Assembly (NCBI RefSeq): GCF_014736495.1
Contig: NZ_MDUX01000001.1
Location: 62,001 to 126,000, forward strand
Length of the DNA stretch: 64,000 bases
Origin: Candidatus Dactylopiibacterium carminicum
GTDB lineage: Bacteria > Pseudomonadota > Gammaproteobacteria > Burkholderiales > Rhodocyclaceae
Reading direction: 5' to 3'
In this document: positions 18,346 to 28,334 of the stretch, one piece after another
Position numbering within the stretch: the stretch's first letter is position 1
Layout: each line of letters begins with the position of its first letter
Translations under genes and position numbers: made by a program
Notes under the pieces: model-generated
Seen by the model: the letters and a program-made list of their open reading frames with translations, nothing else
Told to the model about the DNA's origin: nothing
Databases searched by the model: none

Positions 18346-19826
18346 GGATCGACCTCGAACTGGAATATTTCCACGTTCGAGGTCTGCAGATCCAGGCTGA
18401 GCAGGCGGCACTGGGCGATGTACACGCGGTCGACATCTGAAACCAGCGTGAACCGGCGCGACACGTAGGTGCCTGCCGGGGCCATGACGGCTTGATGCTG
18501 GCGCAGTGCAGGTAATACCGGCAGCACCAGTGCCATGGACATGCGTGACTCTCGGCTGCCACCACGGAATCCGACCAGTACGGGGATCGGCGAGCGGGAT
18601 ACGACCTGCAGCCCGACTTCCATCTGGTTCGCCAGCTCACTGCGCAGCCAGCGCACCACGCAAAGATTCCAGGCATCCGCCGGGTTGCGTCGCAGGGCGA
18701 CTGCCATGCCTGCCGCCAGCCCATCGGTATGCCCTTGAAGATGCATGATCGCGAAGCCGCCGGGGCTTTCGTTGAGCACGGTCCAGTGCGAGACCAGTGT
18801 CGGATCATGTGCTACGCCGTTGCGCAGCACGTTCCAGATCGTGCTCAGTCCGACGCAGGCTTCAACCTTGTAGTCCTGACGACGACGTGGCAATTCGCGC
18901 CGTGGCGGCAAGGACCAGTGCTGGCGCAGACGGTCCAGTAGTGCGACAGGGCGCACACCGGGGAATTCCGGCGTGCGGGCAAGCTCACCACTCTCGTGAC
19001 CATCCTCGTGGCGCGCGAGCAGCTCTCCAGCGTGCCGGGCCAGGCCCGTGGTGGAAAAGAACAGCAGGCTGCGACCTTCCGGCGCTTCGCGTCGCACGCA
19101 GGCCTGCGGCTCTGCATTACCCTGGGGGTCCAGCCAGTACCAGCTGCTGTCCATCACCGTCGGACGGATTTCCTGCACATGTAGCTGCGCACAGATGCGG
19201 GTCAGATAGTCGGCAGACCATTCCAGCTCTGCCGGTGTCAAGCTCAGCGGCTCCAGCGCGACCATGCCGAGCAGGCGCTTGTAGGCGAGCAAGGCAGTCT
19301 CGGAGGGGCTCGCGGCCGGCTCCAGCGAGCCGTTGTCCACGCGCGACAATGCGTACAGCCGATAGGCGGTGCGCCATATGTCGGGGTCCGGCTCCATGCC
19401 AGCCTGGCTCATGGTCAGAAAATGTTCGCCAAGCATGCGCAGTGCGCGCGCTGAAGTCGCTTCGTTGAAACGTTTTTGTGGCGTCCCTGCACGGGAATCC
19501 GCGTCGGTGAGTACCCGCTCGAACCCTGACGCCACGCGCCGCAAACCGTCCCCCAGGAGGCGGGCGCGGGCCAGAACTGCATCCGGCAGCGGGTGGGTGA
19601 GTTCGCGGGCCGCGTGTCGGTGCGCGATGCCCAGCGCGAGAGCCCGGCCGTAGAAGAGCTCCATGCAGCTATGGAATTGCCCGGCGCTGACCGTCGGGCT
19701 GTGCAGTGCATCCAGTTGTGTCAGCAGCGTACCGGTCTCATCGCTCAGGTCCGATGCGGGCGCGTTGGCCAACCATTCCAGGATGGCACGGGTCGGGTCG
19801 GACTGGGAGGTGGGCTGGCTGGGCAT
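18333..19826 (-). CDS. Conserved hypothetical with PilZ-like C-terminal region
   Basis: 497 residues, no signal peptide or membrane helix. The N-terminal 330 residues are mostly helical without a motif I recognise. From residue about 330 the sequence RELPRRRQDY followed by WTVLNESPGGFAI matches the c-di-GMP-binding pattern RxxxR ... (D/N)xSxxG of PilZ domains, and the strand-rich continuation (AWNLCVVRWLR, MEVGLQVVS) fits a PilZ barrel. The spacing between the two motifs is longer than usual, so the assignment is tentative. It lies close to a diguanylate cyclase gene and converges with yihY. Confidence 0.75.
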   Translation of the reverse strand: MPSQPTSQSDPTRAILEWLANAPASDLSDETGTLLTQLDALHSPTVSAGQFHSCMELFYGRALALGIAHRHAARELTHPLPDAVLARARLLGDGLRRVASGFERVLTDADSRAGTPQKRFNEATSARALRMLGEHFLTMSQAGMEPDPDIWRTAYRLYALSRVDNGSLEPAASPSETALLAYKRLLGMVALEPLSLTPAELEWSADYLTRICAQLHVQEIRPTVMDSSWYWLDPQGNAEPQACVRREAPEGRSLLFFSTTGLARHAGELLARHEDGHESGELARTPEFPGVRPVALLDRLRQHWSLPPRRELPRRRQDYKVEACVGLSTIWNVLRNGVAHDPTLVSHWTVLNESPGGFAIMHLQGHTDGLAAGMAVALRRNPADAWNLCVVRWLRSELANQMEVGLQVVSRSPIPVLVGFRGGSRESRMSMALVLPVLPALRQHQAVMAPAGTYVSRRFTLVSDVDRVYIAQCRLLSLDLQTSNVEIFQFEVDPYPL

Positions 19827-19944
19827 GACTGACCACCGGTGGAGCGACGGAAGAAGCGCATTCTAGCCGGTATCAACCTGATGTGTAGTTTGCGGAGACC
19901 GGCGTTCTGGACATGATCCATGGCTGATCGATCAACGGAGATCG

Positions 19945-19973
19945 TTGACAATATGGAATTCTTCTTCTAGAAT
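19945..19973 (+). promoter_or_regulatory. Strong sigma70 promoter for the tRNA-Lys pair
   Basis: TTGACA (19945-19950) and TAGAAT (19968-19973) are separated by exactly 17 bases, 20 bases before the first tRNA. The GC-rich GCGGCTC that follows the -10 is a discriminator typical of stringently controlled stable-RNA promoters. Confidence 0.8.
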
Positions 19974-19992
19974 GCGGCTCTTCAGTTCCGAC

Positions 19993-20068
19993 GGGTCGTT
20001 AGCTCAGTTGGTAGAGCAGCGGACTTTTAATCCGTTGGTCGCAGGTTCGAATCCTGCACGGCCTACCA
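19993..20068 (+). tRNA. tRNA-Lys (anticodon TTT)
   Basis: A 76-base cloverleaf with encoded CCA. The acceptor GGGTCGT pairs with ACGGCCT, the D arm contains AGCTCAGTTGGTAGAGC, the anticodon loop CTTTTAA presents TTT, and the T arm has GGTTCGAATCC. It is followed 30 bases later by a second tRNA-Lys. Confidence 0.96.
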
Positions 20069-20098
20069 AGCGGATGAATTGAAGAATTGACCAGTTTC

Positions 20099-20174
<76 letters not shown>

Positions 20175-20181
20175 GATAGTG

Positions 20182-20218
20182 AAAAGCCCAGTCTTCCGAC
20201 TGGGCTTTTTGCTTTTCT
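20182..20218 (+). terminator. Rho-independent terminator after the tRNA-Lys pair
   Basis: AAAAGCCCAGTC pairs perfectly with GACTGGGCTTTT over a TTCC loop, followed by TTGCTTTT. It starts 8 bases after the tRNA CCA end. Confidence 0.9.
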
Positions 20219-20395
20219 TCACTCGGGCGTTGCGTGCCTTACATCCGTGCATGGTTCGCCATGCGCGTTGGTGCGAACGCTGGCGTGATCATGTCTAATC
20301 AGGACCTGACCTTTGGGTCAGGGGCTGCCTTGTTCAAGAGGGGCATGACCTAGACCACTTTCAACAGCTCCCGAGTGAGGCTCCCCGGACAGCGC

Positions 20396-22081
20396 ATGAG
20401 ACTGCCAAGGTTTTCGATATCGTTGCGTGCAAGACTGGCGCTGCTTTTCGGGCTCATCTCCCTGGCTATCGGCTTGCCGACGTACCTGTACATCAGCGGT
20501 GTACATCGTTCTCAGCTGATTTCTGATCGGCAGGCCTCGCTGGATGCGTTGGCCAGCGCAGCGGCGACCGTTCTGGCGGAAAATCTGGTCGAACGACGCC
20601 GGGAGGTCGAACTGCTGACGCAGACACCATTGTTCCGTCAGGCGCCGTTTTCTTCGTCAGAATTCCGACGTAGCCTGGAGCGTCTCAGGCTTTCATATCC
20701 CCACTATTCCTGGATCGGTCTGACCGATGTTGAGGGCGAGGTCAAGGTTGCGACCTCCAATCATCTGGTTGGCGTTGCGGTGCAGAGCCGCCCCTGGTTC
20801 GTGCATGGGAAGGAGCGGGTTTTCGTCGGCGATGTGCATGAGGCGGTACTGCTGGCGAAACTGTTGCCTCCCGAGAACAGGGATCAGCCGGTACGCTTCA
20901 TCGATTTCGCTTCGCCCGTTCTGGATGACGAAGGGAATCTTCGGGGGGTTCTGGGTGCGCATGCTTATTGGCGCTGGGCGGGTAGCGTGTTGAGCGTGGT
21001 CATCCCTCCTGATGCGGCCAAGTCCGCCCTGGAGGTTTTCATCGTCAACCAGGATGGTCGCGTCATCTACCCGGAGGGAGGTGTGGCGCGCTCCGTCTCT
21101 TCGATGCCTGCCGGGCGGGCGCGTGCGACACCGGTCGTCCGGCATGAATGGAATGATGGCGTGGAGTACCTGACCGCGGCGGCTCCGGTCGCGGAGCCTG
21201 TCAGCCATGGCGGCTTGGGCTGGAAGGTCTATATTCGTCAGCCAAGAGAGGTTGTTCTTGCAGACGTCAAGCGGTTGCAGCACACGATCCTCTCCGCGAC
21301 GAGCATCGCCGCCGTGCTGTTGCTCTTGCTTGGTTGGATCGGAGCCGAGAGCATCAGCCGTCCGGTACGCCAACTGATTGTGTTTGCTCGCCGCATCGAA
21401 AGAGGGGACGAGAACGCGAGCTTTGCCACCAAGGGCGGCATCACGGAATTGCGACAATTGGCCAGGGCCTTGAGCAGCATGGCGGCTACCCTGCTGGCGA
21501 GAAGAAAGGCGCTGGAGGCTAGCAACCGGGATCTGGAACTCAAGGTGGCTGAACGCACCGAAAAACTGCAGCAACTCAATCAGACGCTGGAGAGGCTGGC
21601 GCATACCGATGCCCTGACGGGATTGCCCAACCGGTTGCAGGCCAATGAACGCCTGCGTCAGGAGTTCCAGCGCTTCAAGAGGACCGGCGCTGCCTATGTG
21701 CTGTTGATGCTGGATATCGATTTCTTCAAGAGAATCAACGACAGCCATGGCCATGCGGTTGGCGACCAGGTTCTGAAACACGTGGCCACGCTGCTTCATC
21801 AATCCCTGCGACAGACAGATTTCGTGGCGCGCGTGGGGGGCGAAGAATTTCTGATCATCCTGCTTTCCCCGGACATGGAGGCCGCACTGCATGTCGCGGA
21901 AAAAATCCGGTTCAAGGTCAATGCGTCACCGGTGGCGCCTGTCGGGTAGGTGTCGTTGAGCATTGGAGTGCATGCGGTCAGCCCTGAAGACGAGAGCGAA
22001 GATGATGCGGTGCGTGGCGCCGATGCCGCTTTGTACAAGGCAAAGGGGGCTGGGCGAAACCAGGTATGGCCTACGGTGTGA
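20396..22081 (+). pseudogene. Cache-GGDEF diguanylate cyclase interrupted by in-frame amber codon
   Basis: The frame encodes an N-terminal membrane helix (residues about 12-35), a periplasmic Cache-like sensor domain to about 295, a second helix (TILSATSIAAVLLLLLGWI), a HAMP-like linker and coiled coil, then a GGDEF domain with the active motif GGEEF at 481-485. A TAG at 21947-21949 stops it after SPVAPVG. The same frame then continues to a TGA at 22079-22081 with the missing end of the domain (VSLSIGVHAV, ADAALYKAKGAGRNQVW). One base change, such as CAG to TAG, would explain this. Start ATG 20396 is favoured over GTG 20375. The truncated product (517 residues) is probably inactive or altered. 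Confidence 0.85.
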
Positions 22082-22163
22082 TATGCATGACATCCTTCGG
22101 GGCGGCTTGCGTCAATGGATGGGGAGCCCCGGGTTCCTTGTCGCGGCCCGCCAGGAGGATTCC

Positions 22164-22232
22164 ATGTCGTTACCAATCCTTACCTGGCGGCGAGGACGCT
22201 TAACGCCTTGGTGCGCGACAATCCTTGGGTAA
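22164..22232 (+). CDS. Possible 22-residue leader peptide before macA
   Basis: A short frame, MSLPILTWRRGRLTPWCATI followed by LG, starts at an ATG preceded by a perfect AGGAGG at 22153-22158 with a 5-base spacer, the best ribosome binding site in this part of the window. It ends 18 bases before macA, whose own ATG has only a weak site. It could couple or attenuate translation of the efflux operon. No homologue is known to me, so coding status is a hypothesis. Confidence 0.35.
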   Translation: MSLPILTWRRGRLTPWCATILG

Positions 22233-22250
22233 CGAACACAGAGAGACTCG

Positions 22251-23459
22251 ATGATGCGAAAGACAGGCTGGTTGCGGCCGCGCAATCTGGTACTGACCGT
22301 TGTGGGCGTGCTTGTGCTGGCGGCGATTGCCGTCTGGCGTCTGACGCCACCACCACCGCCACAGATGCTGACGACGCCGGTCACCCGGGCCGATCTCGAA
22401 GATGCAGTGCTCGCCACGGGTAGCGTAGAGGCCTACAAGCTGGTCAGTGTCGGTGCGCAGGTCTCCGGCCAGGTCAAATCCCTCAAGGTCCAGCTGGGCG
22501 ATCAGGTGAAGGCAGGCCAATTGATTGCCGAGATCGATTCGTTGAGCCAGCAGAATTCCCTGCGCGACGCCGAGGCGGCGCTCAAGAGCACGCAGGCCCA
22601 ATTGCTGGTCAAGAAGGCGACCTTGAAACAGGCTGAACTGGCCTATGAGCGGGCGGGGGATCTGCTGGCCCAGGATGCAGGCTCGCGCGAGAGTTTCGAG
22701 ACTGCTGAAGCCACGCTCGATGCCACCCGTGCCGAAATCGTTGCGCTGGAGGCGCAGATCGACCAGGGGCGTATCAGTGTGGACACTGCCCGCCTGAATC
22801 TGGGTTATACGCGCATCGTCGCGCCCATGGACGGCACTGTCGTCGCCGTGGTGACGGAAGAAGGGCAAACGGTCAATGCGAACCAGAGTACGCCGACCAT
22901 CATCAAGCTCGCGCGTATGGACATGGTGACCATCAAGGCGGAAATCTCCGAGGCCGACGTCACCCGGGCGGCGCCGGGGCAACGTGTCTATTTCACCATC
23001 CTTGGTGAGCCGGACCATCGCTACGAAACCACGCTGCGTGCCATCGAGCCCGCACCCGAATCCATCTCCACCGACAGCAGCACGACCACCACCACGACCA
23101 CCAGTACCACCAGTACGGCGATCTATTACAACGGTCTGCTCGACGTGCCGAACCCCGATGGCAAGCTGCGTATCTCCATGACCACCCAGGTACGCATCGT
23201 GCTGGCAGACGCCAAGAATGCGCTGAGCATTCCGGCAACGGCGCTGGGCGAACGGGGCCCGCAAGGCAACTATCTGGTGCAAGTGCTGGGCTCCGAGGGG
23301 CGCCCCGAGCCGCGCCGCGTCCGTATCGGGCTGAACAATGCCGTGACGGCGCAGGTACTCGAAGGGTTGGCCGAAGGCGAGCGCGTGGTGTTGGGTGAGG
23401 CGGCACAAGGCAGCAGCGGCAGTTCCTCGCGCCGGCCGATGGGCCCGCCGCCGATGTAA
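22251..23459 (+). CDS. macA: Macrolide-type efflux periplasmic adaptor (MacA family)
   Basis: 402 residues: one N-terminal membrane anchor (residues 12-30), a split biotinyl-lipoyl domain (residues about 60-95 and 185-215, with [11 protein letters not shown] and [16 protein letters not shown]) around a coiled-coil hairpin, then beta-barrel and membrane-proximal domains. It links the MacB transporter to an outer-membrane channel. Residues near 280 contain a low-complexity run of seven Thr flanked by Ser/Thr. Followed after 13 bases by macB. The substrate may be a lipid, peptide or antibiotic; sequence cannot tell. Confidence 0.92.
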   Translation: MMRKTGWLRPRNLVLTVVGVLVLAAIAVWRLTPPPPPQMLTTPVTRADLEDAVLATGSVEAYKLVSVGAQVSGQVKSLKVQLGDQVKAGQLIAEIDSLSQQNSLRDAEAALKSTQAQLLVKKATLKQAELAYERAGDLLAQDAGSRESFETAEATLDATRAEIVALEAQIDQGRISVDTARLNLGYTRIVAPMDGTVVAVVTEEGQTVNANQSTPTIIKLARMDMVTIKAEISEADVTRAAPGQRVYFTILGEPDHRYETTLRAIEPAPESISTDSSTTTTTTTSTTSTAIYYNGLLDVPNPDGKLRISMTTQVRIVLADAKNALSIPATALGERGPQGNYLVQVLGSEGRPEPRRVRIGLNNAVTAQVLEGLAEGERVVLGEAAQGSSGSSSRRPMGPPPM

Positions 23460-23472
23460 AGCGGGGCAGACC

Positions 23473-25422
23473 ATGAGCATTCCGCTTCTTCAATTGCGCG
23501 ACCTGTGTCGCGACTATCCGGCTGGTGAAGACCGTCTGCGTGTGCTGGATCACGTGAATCTGGACATCCATGCGGGCGAGATGGTCGCCATCGTCGGCGC
23601 TTCCGGGTCTGGCAAATCCACGCTGATGAACATCCTCGGTTGCCTGGATCGGCCCAGCGAAGGCAGCTATCGCGTCGGTGGTCGTGAAACCGGCGCACTC
23701 GAGCCGGACGAGCTGGCGCAATTGCGCCGCGAGCATTTCGGTTTCATCTTCCAGCGCTACCATCTGCTGGCGGATCTTGATGCCCAGGGCAACGTGGAAA
23801 TCCCCGCGATCTACGCCGGGCGGGATCACCGCGAGCGTCATGCGCGTGCGCGCCAGTTGCTGGAGCGCCTGGGTTTGAGCGACCGGCTGCATCACAAACC
23901 CGGCCAGCTTTCCGGGGGGCAGCAGCAGCGCGTGTCGATCGCGCGTGCCTTGATGAATGGCGGGCAAGTGATTCTTGCCGATGAACCCACCGGTGCGCTC
24001 GACAGCCATAGCGGGCAGGAAGTGATGGCCGTTCTCAAGGCCCTGCATGCCGAAGGCCACACCATCATCCTCGTCACCCATGACATGGAAGTGGCCCGCC
24101 ACGCCCAACGCATCATCGAGATCCGTGACGGGCTCATCATTGCCGACCGCGGGCAGGTGCCGGCGCGGGAAATTGCGGGGAAGTCCGTGGCACAGGCGCC
24201 GACACGCTCGTGGCTGGCACTGCGCGATCGTCTGGGCGAGGCGCTGCGCATGGCATTGGTGGCGATGGTTGCGCACCGCATGCGGACCTTCCTGACCATG
24301 CTCGGCATCATCATCGGCATCGCCTCGGTGGTTTCCGTGGTTGCGCTGGGGCAGGGCACACGGGCGCGCATCCTCAAGGACATCAGCGCGATGGGCACCA
24401 ATACCATCGACATCTATCCGGGCGCAGGCTTCGGTGACATGCGTTCGGGCGGCGTGCGTACGCTGGTCTCGGCCGACGCCGAGGCGCTGGCGGGGCAGAG
24501 CTGGGTCGACAGCGTCACGCCCAGCGTATCCAGCTCCAAGACGTTGCGCTATCGCAACGTGTCGGTCACCGGCAACGTCAATGGCGTCGGGGCGCAGTAT
24601 TTCCGGGTACGCGGGCTGGAGTTCGCGGAGGGCCACAGCTTCGACGCCGACAGCGAACAGCGCCTGGCGCAGGAAGTGGTGATCGATCAGAACACCCGCG
24701 AAAAACTGTTCGGCAAGCAGGCGGGGGTGATCGGCGAGGTGATCCTGCTGGGTACCCTGCCGGCGCGCGTGATCGGTGTCACCAAGAAGCGCGACAGCGG
24801 CTTCGGCAACAACGACAGTCTCAACGTCTGGCTGCCCTACACCACGGTACAAAGCCGCATCCTCGGGCAGTACTACCTGGGCAGCATCACCGTGCGCGTG
24901 CGTGACGATGTTTCCAGTGCCGCCGCTGAGCAGGGGATCAACAAGCTGATGCAGCTGCGCCATGCGGGGCGGCAGGATTTCTTCCTGTTCAACTCCGATA
25001 CCATCCGCCAGACCATCGAGAAGACCACTGCCGCGATGGCCATGCTGATCTCTGCCATTGCCGTGATCTCGTTGGTGGTGGGGGGCATCGGCGTGATGAA
25101 CATCATGCTGGTGTCCGTCACCGAGCGTACCCGGGAGATCGGTGTGCGCATGGCCGTCGGTGCGCGGCAGGGTGACATCATGCAGCAGTTCCTGATCGAA
25201 GCCGTGCTGGTCTGCCTGGCTGGCGGCGTGTTGGGTGTGCTCACCGCACGCGCCATCGGCTTCATCGTGACCGAGCTCTACCCGGATTTTCAGATGATTT
25301 ATTCCACCAGTGCCATCCTGGCCGCCTTCGCCTGCTCCACCCTGATCGGGTTGGTCTTCGGCTTCATGCCCGCACGCAATGCGGCACGCCTGGATCCGGT
25401 CGACGCCCTGGCTCGGGAGTGA
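23473..25422 (+). CDS. macB: MacB-type ABC transporter, fused ATPase-permease
   Basis: 649 residues. The ATPase domain (1-230) has Walker [10 protein letters not shown] at 42-50, signature [15 protein letters not shown], Walker [13 protein letters not shown] and switch His in VTHD. The permease half has one helix near 280 ([17 protein letters not shown]), a large periplasmic MacB_PCD domain, and three C-terminal helices of the FtsX type ([22 protein letters not shown]). It drives tripartite efflux or mechanotransmission with MacA and a TolC-like channel, both encoded beside it. Start ATG 23473. Confidence 0.95.
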   Translation: MSIPLLQLRDLCRDYPAGEDRLRVLDHVNLDIHAGEMVAIVGASGSGKSTLMNILGCLDRPSEGSYRVGGRETGALEPDELAQLRREHFGFIFQRYHLLADLDAQGNVEIPAIYAGRDHRERHARARQLLERLGLSDRLHHKPGQLSGGQQQRVSIARALMNGGQVILADEPTGALDSHSGQEVMAVLKALHAEGHTIILVTHDMEVARHAQRIIEIRDGLIIADRGQVPAREIAGKSVAQAPTRSWLALRDRLGEALRMALVAMVAHRMRTFLTMLGIIIGIASVVSVVALGQGTRARILKDISAMGTNTIDIYPGAGFGDMRSGGVRTLVSADAEALAGQSWVDSVTPSVSSSKTLRYRNVSVTGNVNGVGAQYFRVRGLEFAEGHSFDADSEQRLAQEVVIDQNTREKLFGKQAGVIGEVILLGTLPARVIGVTKKRDSGFGNNDSLNVWLPYTTVQSRILGQYYLGSITVRVRDDVSSAAAEQGINKLMQLRHAGRQDFFLFNSDTIRQTIEKTTAAMAMLISAIAVISLVVGGIGVMNIMLVSVTERTREIGVRMAVGARQGDIMQQFLIEAVLVCLAGGVLGVLTARAIGFIVTELYPDFQMIYSTSAILAAFACSTLIGLVFGFMPARNAARLDPVDALARE

Positions 25423-25425
25423 CTC

Positions 25426-26790
25426 ATGCGCAACCATCACCTTTCCGTTTTCGCCGGCTGCTTGTTGTTATCCGCCTGTGCCAGTCTCGTGCGCACCGAA
25501 TACACGCCACCGGTCATGGATCTGCCCGCCAATTGGCAGAATGCCGACGTGGCCATCGCGGGGCATGTGGAGGATGCCTGGTGGCAGGCCTTCCAGGATC
25601 CACGGCTGGACGATTACGTGGCGCTGGCGCTGGCGCGCAATACCGATCTGGCCTCTGCAGCGGTCAGCTTGCGCCGCGCACGTCTGAACGCCGGACTGGC
25701 TGACGACGCGCTGCGCCCGCAGCCAGGCGCCAGCGCCGGGCAGTCCGTGAGCCGGAATCTGGACGGCGGCGGCATCAGCCGCAGCTACTCGGCCACCGTT
25801 ACGCTGAGTTGGGAGGCCGACTTCTGGGGCAAGCTGGCGAGCGCCCGCGATGCCGCCGAGTGGGAGGCCCGCGCCAGTGCCGAGGATCTGGAGAACACCC
25901 GCCTGACCCTGATCGGCGATACCGCACGCGCCTACTGGCAACTGGGCTATCTCAACCAGCGCGTGGTGCTCAGCGCGCAAAGCGTTGGCTACCTGGAAAC
26001 CACGCGGGATCTGGCGCAGCGCCGCCATGCCGCCGGCGCGGTCAGCCGCCTGGATCTGCTACAGGCCGAGCAAAGCCTGGCTACCCAGCTCGCCAGCCAC
26101 GCCCAGTTGCTGCAGCAGCGCGAAGAGGCGCGTACCAGTTTCCGTCTGTTGTTTTCCGGCGCCCTGCCTGCGGCGCTGGAGGAACCGCAAGTCTTGCCCG
26201 AATCCGATTTGCCGACGTTGCCGGCCGAACTGCCGGCCTCCTTGTTGCAACGCCGTCCGGATCTGCGCGCGGCAGAGCTGCGCCTGCGCGGCACGCTGGC
26301 GAGTGGCGACGAGACGCGCCTGTCCTATTATCCGGGGTTCAGCCTCACCGGCAGCCTGGGCAGCAGCAGCGACCGCCTGCGCGATGTGCTTTCCAATCCG
26401 GTGGGCGCGCTGGCCGGCGAACTCACGCTGCCTTTCCTGCGCGTGCGCGAGATGCAGTTGAAGACCGATGTGGCCCGGGCGGACTACGAGCTGGCCGAGC
26501 TGGCATTCCGCAAGAGCCTGTATGCCGCGCTGGGCGACGTGGAGAATGCGCTTTCCGCGCGCAGCCAGTACGTGCTGAGTCATCGGCTGCTGGCCCGTTC
26601 GCTGGTGCTGGCGCGCGAAGTCGAGCGCATCAGCGAGCTGCGCTATCGTGCCGGTGCGATCGAGATGCAGGACTGGCTGGATGCACAGGAGAAGCGGCGT
26701 AGCGCCGAGGTGTCGCTGGCCGAAAATCGTTTCAACCTGCTCGATGCGCAGCTCACGCTGAATCTGGCTTTGGGTGGTGCGGCCCGCTGA
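25426..26790 (+). CDS. TolC/NodT-family outer-membrane efflux lipoprotein
   Basis: 454 residues. The N-terminus is a lipoprotein signal with lipobox LSAC, so Cys is lipidated. The body has the two OEP repeats of the family, with WWQAFQDPRLDDYVALALARN at the start, EADFWGKLASARDAAEWEA, and LLQRRPDLRAAELRLRG at the second repeat. It forms the outer-membrane channel for the MacAB pump. It begins 4 bases after the macB stop, completing the operon macA-macB-OMF, and converges with dacB. Confidence 0.94.
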   Translation: MRNHHLSVFAGCLLLSACASLVRTEYTPPVMDLPANWQNADVAIAGHVEDAWWQAFQDPRLDDYVALALARNTDLASAAVSLRRARLNAGLADDALRPQPGASAGQSVSRNLDGGGISRSYSATVTLSWEADFWGKLASARDAAEWEARASAEDLENTRLTLIGDTARAYWQLGYLNQRVVLSAQSVGYLETTRDLAQRRHAAGAVSRLDLLQAEQSLATQLASHAQLLQQREEARTSFRLLFSGALPAALEEPQVLPESDLPTLPAELPASLLQRRPDLRAAELRLRGTLASGDETRLSYYPGFSLTGSLGSSSDRLRDVLSNPVGALAGELTLPFLRVREMQLKTDVARADYELAELAFRKSLYAALGDVENALSARSQYVLSHRLLARSLVLAREVERISELRYRAGAIEMQDWLDAQEKRRSAEVSLAENRFNLLDAQLTLNLALGGAAR

Positions 26791-26803
26791 CAGTCTCGCG
26801 ACG

Positions 26804-28237
26804 TCAATCGCGTGTCGGCACCGCACTGGCGAGATAGAGCTCGCGCAACAGTGTGTCGAGCAGTGCCTCGGCCTGTGCTGCGCGAGGGTGGTTCACAAGG
26901 AAAACAAAAGTCTGCCAGCGCCCCTGGATGTCGAGCAGAAAGCCCGCGGCGCTGCGTACGCCGTCGAGCGTGCCGGTTTTGATGTAGGCGCGGCCCGCCA
27001 GTGGGGAGTCGACGAGGCGGCGGCGCAAGGTGCCGTCGCGCCCCAGTACGGGCTGGGCGGCAAGGAATTCCGGCATGCGCGGGCCCAGCCACGCCGCACG
27101 CAACAGCGCGCCAAGCTGTTGTGCGGTAGTGCGTTCGTCGCGCGACAGGCCAGAGCCGTTGTCCACCACCCATTGCGCAGGATCCAGCCCCTGGCTGGGC
27201 ATCCACGCCCGCAACCAGGCTCTGCTGTGTTCGACGCTCCAGGCGACGCCGTCGGGCGCCCCCAGACTTAGGAAAACCTGGCGGGCGACGACATTGTTGG
27301 ACCATTTGTCCATGTCGCGCAGCACGTCGCTCAGCGGCGGGGACGCCCAGGTCGAGAATGCGGCGGCATCGGGCGACTGCTCTCCACGAACCAGCCTGCC
27401 GCGCCATCGTCCGCCCAGCTCGGACCACTGTGTGCGAATCGCGGTTTCGGCCCAGGCAAGGTTGTCACCCGCGCGCAGGTTGAAGATCCGCTCGCCACAA
27501 CTGCCCGGCATGCGACCGTCCAGCGTCACACGCAGGCCGGTGCCTTCTGGCGCGATGTCGGCCCGCAAGGCGTTGCGCCAGTCGGGGCAAGCCCCTGCCA
27601 TGCTCTGGAGTCGGTTGATGAGGCGTAGCGGGGTCGCGGGCTGCAGCGCGGTCGCACGTACGCCCTGGCCCGGGATCCCGGGTTCCAGCCGCAGGCTCAG
27701 GGCGCCGAAATTCACCAGGAAAGGGGCAGGATCCGCGTTGTAGGCTCGATGCGGGCTGTCGTCGAAGGGCAATGGTGTGGCTGGCTGCGGCGCGAACAGG
27801 CGTTCATCGAGCACGATGTCGCCACGGATTTCACGCAGCCCGCGTGTGCGCCAGTCGCGCAGCCACTGACCGAGCCGGTCCCAGGTGAGGAATGGGTCGC
27901 CACCGGCGCGGATGCCAAGGTCCCCGAGCAGGATGCCATCCTCGCGCAAGGCGCCACGCAAATAGGCGGTCGTCTGCCAGTTGTAGCTGGAGCCCAGATG
28001 CTCCAGTGCAGCCTGCGTGGTCAATAGTTTCATCACCGAGGCCGGGTTCATGGGCAGGCTGGCGTTGTGCTGCAGGGTGGCCTGGCTACTGCCTGCGGGG
28101 GCGACCCACAGAGCGATGCTGCCAGGCGGCAGGCCAGCTTCCCGAGCAGGCCGAGCCAGAGATTCAGGCAGCGCGGCGTGGCCGGCGCCAGACACGCCGG
28201 CGAGCAACGCCAGCAGCATGGGGCGGAGGATTTTCAT
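26804..28237 (-). CDS. dacB: D-alanyl-D-alanine carboxypeptidase/endopeptidase (PBP4)
   Basis: 477 residues with signal peptide (MKILRPMLLALLAGVSGAGHA). The three active-site motifs of class C penicillin-binding proteins are present: SVMK (Ser67-Lys70), SNN in KWSNNVVARQ, and KTG in YIKTGTLDG. The long insert between the first two motifs is typical of PBP4. It trims and cleaves peptidoglycan cross-links in the periplasm. The ATG at 28237 opens the signal peptide. It is convergent with the efflux operon and divergent from the GST gene. Confidence 0.95.
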   Translation of the reverse strand: MKILRPMLLALLAGVSGAGHAALPESLARPAREAGLPPGSIALWVAPAGSSQATLQHNASLPMNPASVMKLLTTQAALEHLGSSYNWQTTAYLRGALREDGILLGDLGIRAGGDPFLTWDRLGQWLRDWRTRGLREIRGDIVLDERLFAPQPATPLPFDDSPHRAYNADPAPFLVNFGALSLRLEPGIPGQGVRATALQPATPLRLINRLQSMAGACPDWRNALRADIAPEGTGLRVTLDGRMPGSCGERIFNLRAGDNLAWAETAIRTQWSELGGRWRGRLVRGEQSPDAAAFSTWASPPLSDVLRDMDKWSNNVVARQVFLSLGAPDGVAWSVEHSRAWLRAWMPSQGLDPAQWVVDNGSGLSRDERTTAQQLGALLRAAWLGPRMPEFLAAQPVLGRDGTLRRRLVDSPLAGRAYIKTGTLDGVRSAAGFLLDIQGRWQTFVFLVNHPRAAQAEALLDTLLRELYLASAVPTRD

Positions 28238-28334
28238 CGGCGCATTGTAGGCGTGGCGGCCACACAAATTTTGTGCGGCATTGCACAAGCGTGGCAGGAT
28301 GCCCGTCTTCCTTTCCCCTATGCGAGGCTTCTTC

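Noticed and set aside
20305..20322. Hairpin CCTGACC/GGTCAGG before the diguanylate cyclase gene
   Set aside because: No T run and no known riboswitch features such as a GEMM core; the short stem alone is not evidence of regulation.
22993..25440. An 815-codon open frame on the minus strand
   Set aside because: It is antisense to macA and macB and has low-complexity shadow composition; macB motifs are unambiguous on the other strand.
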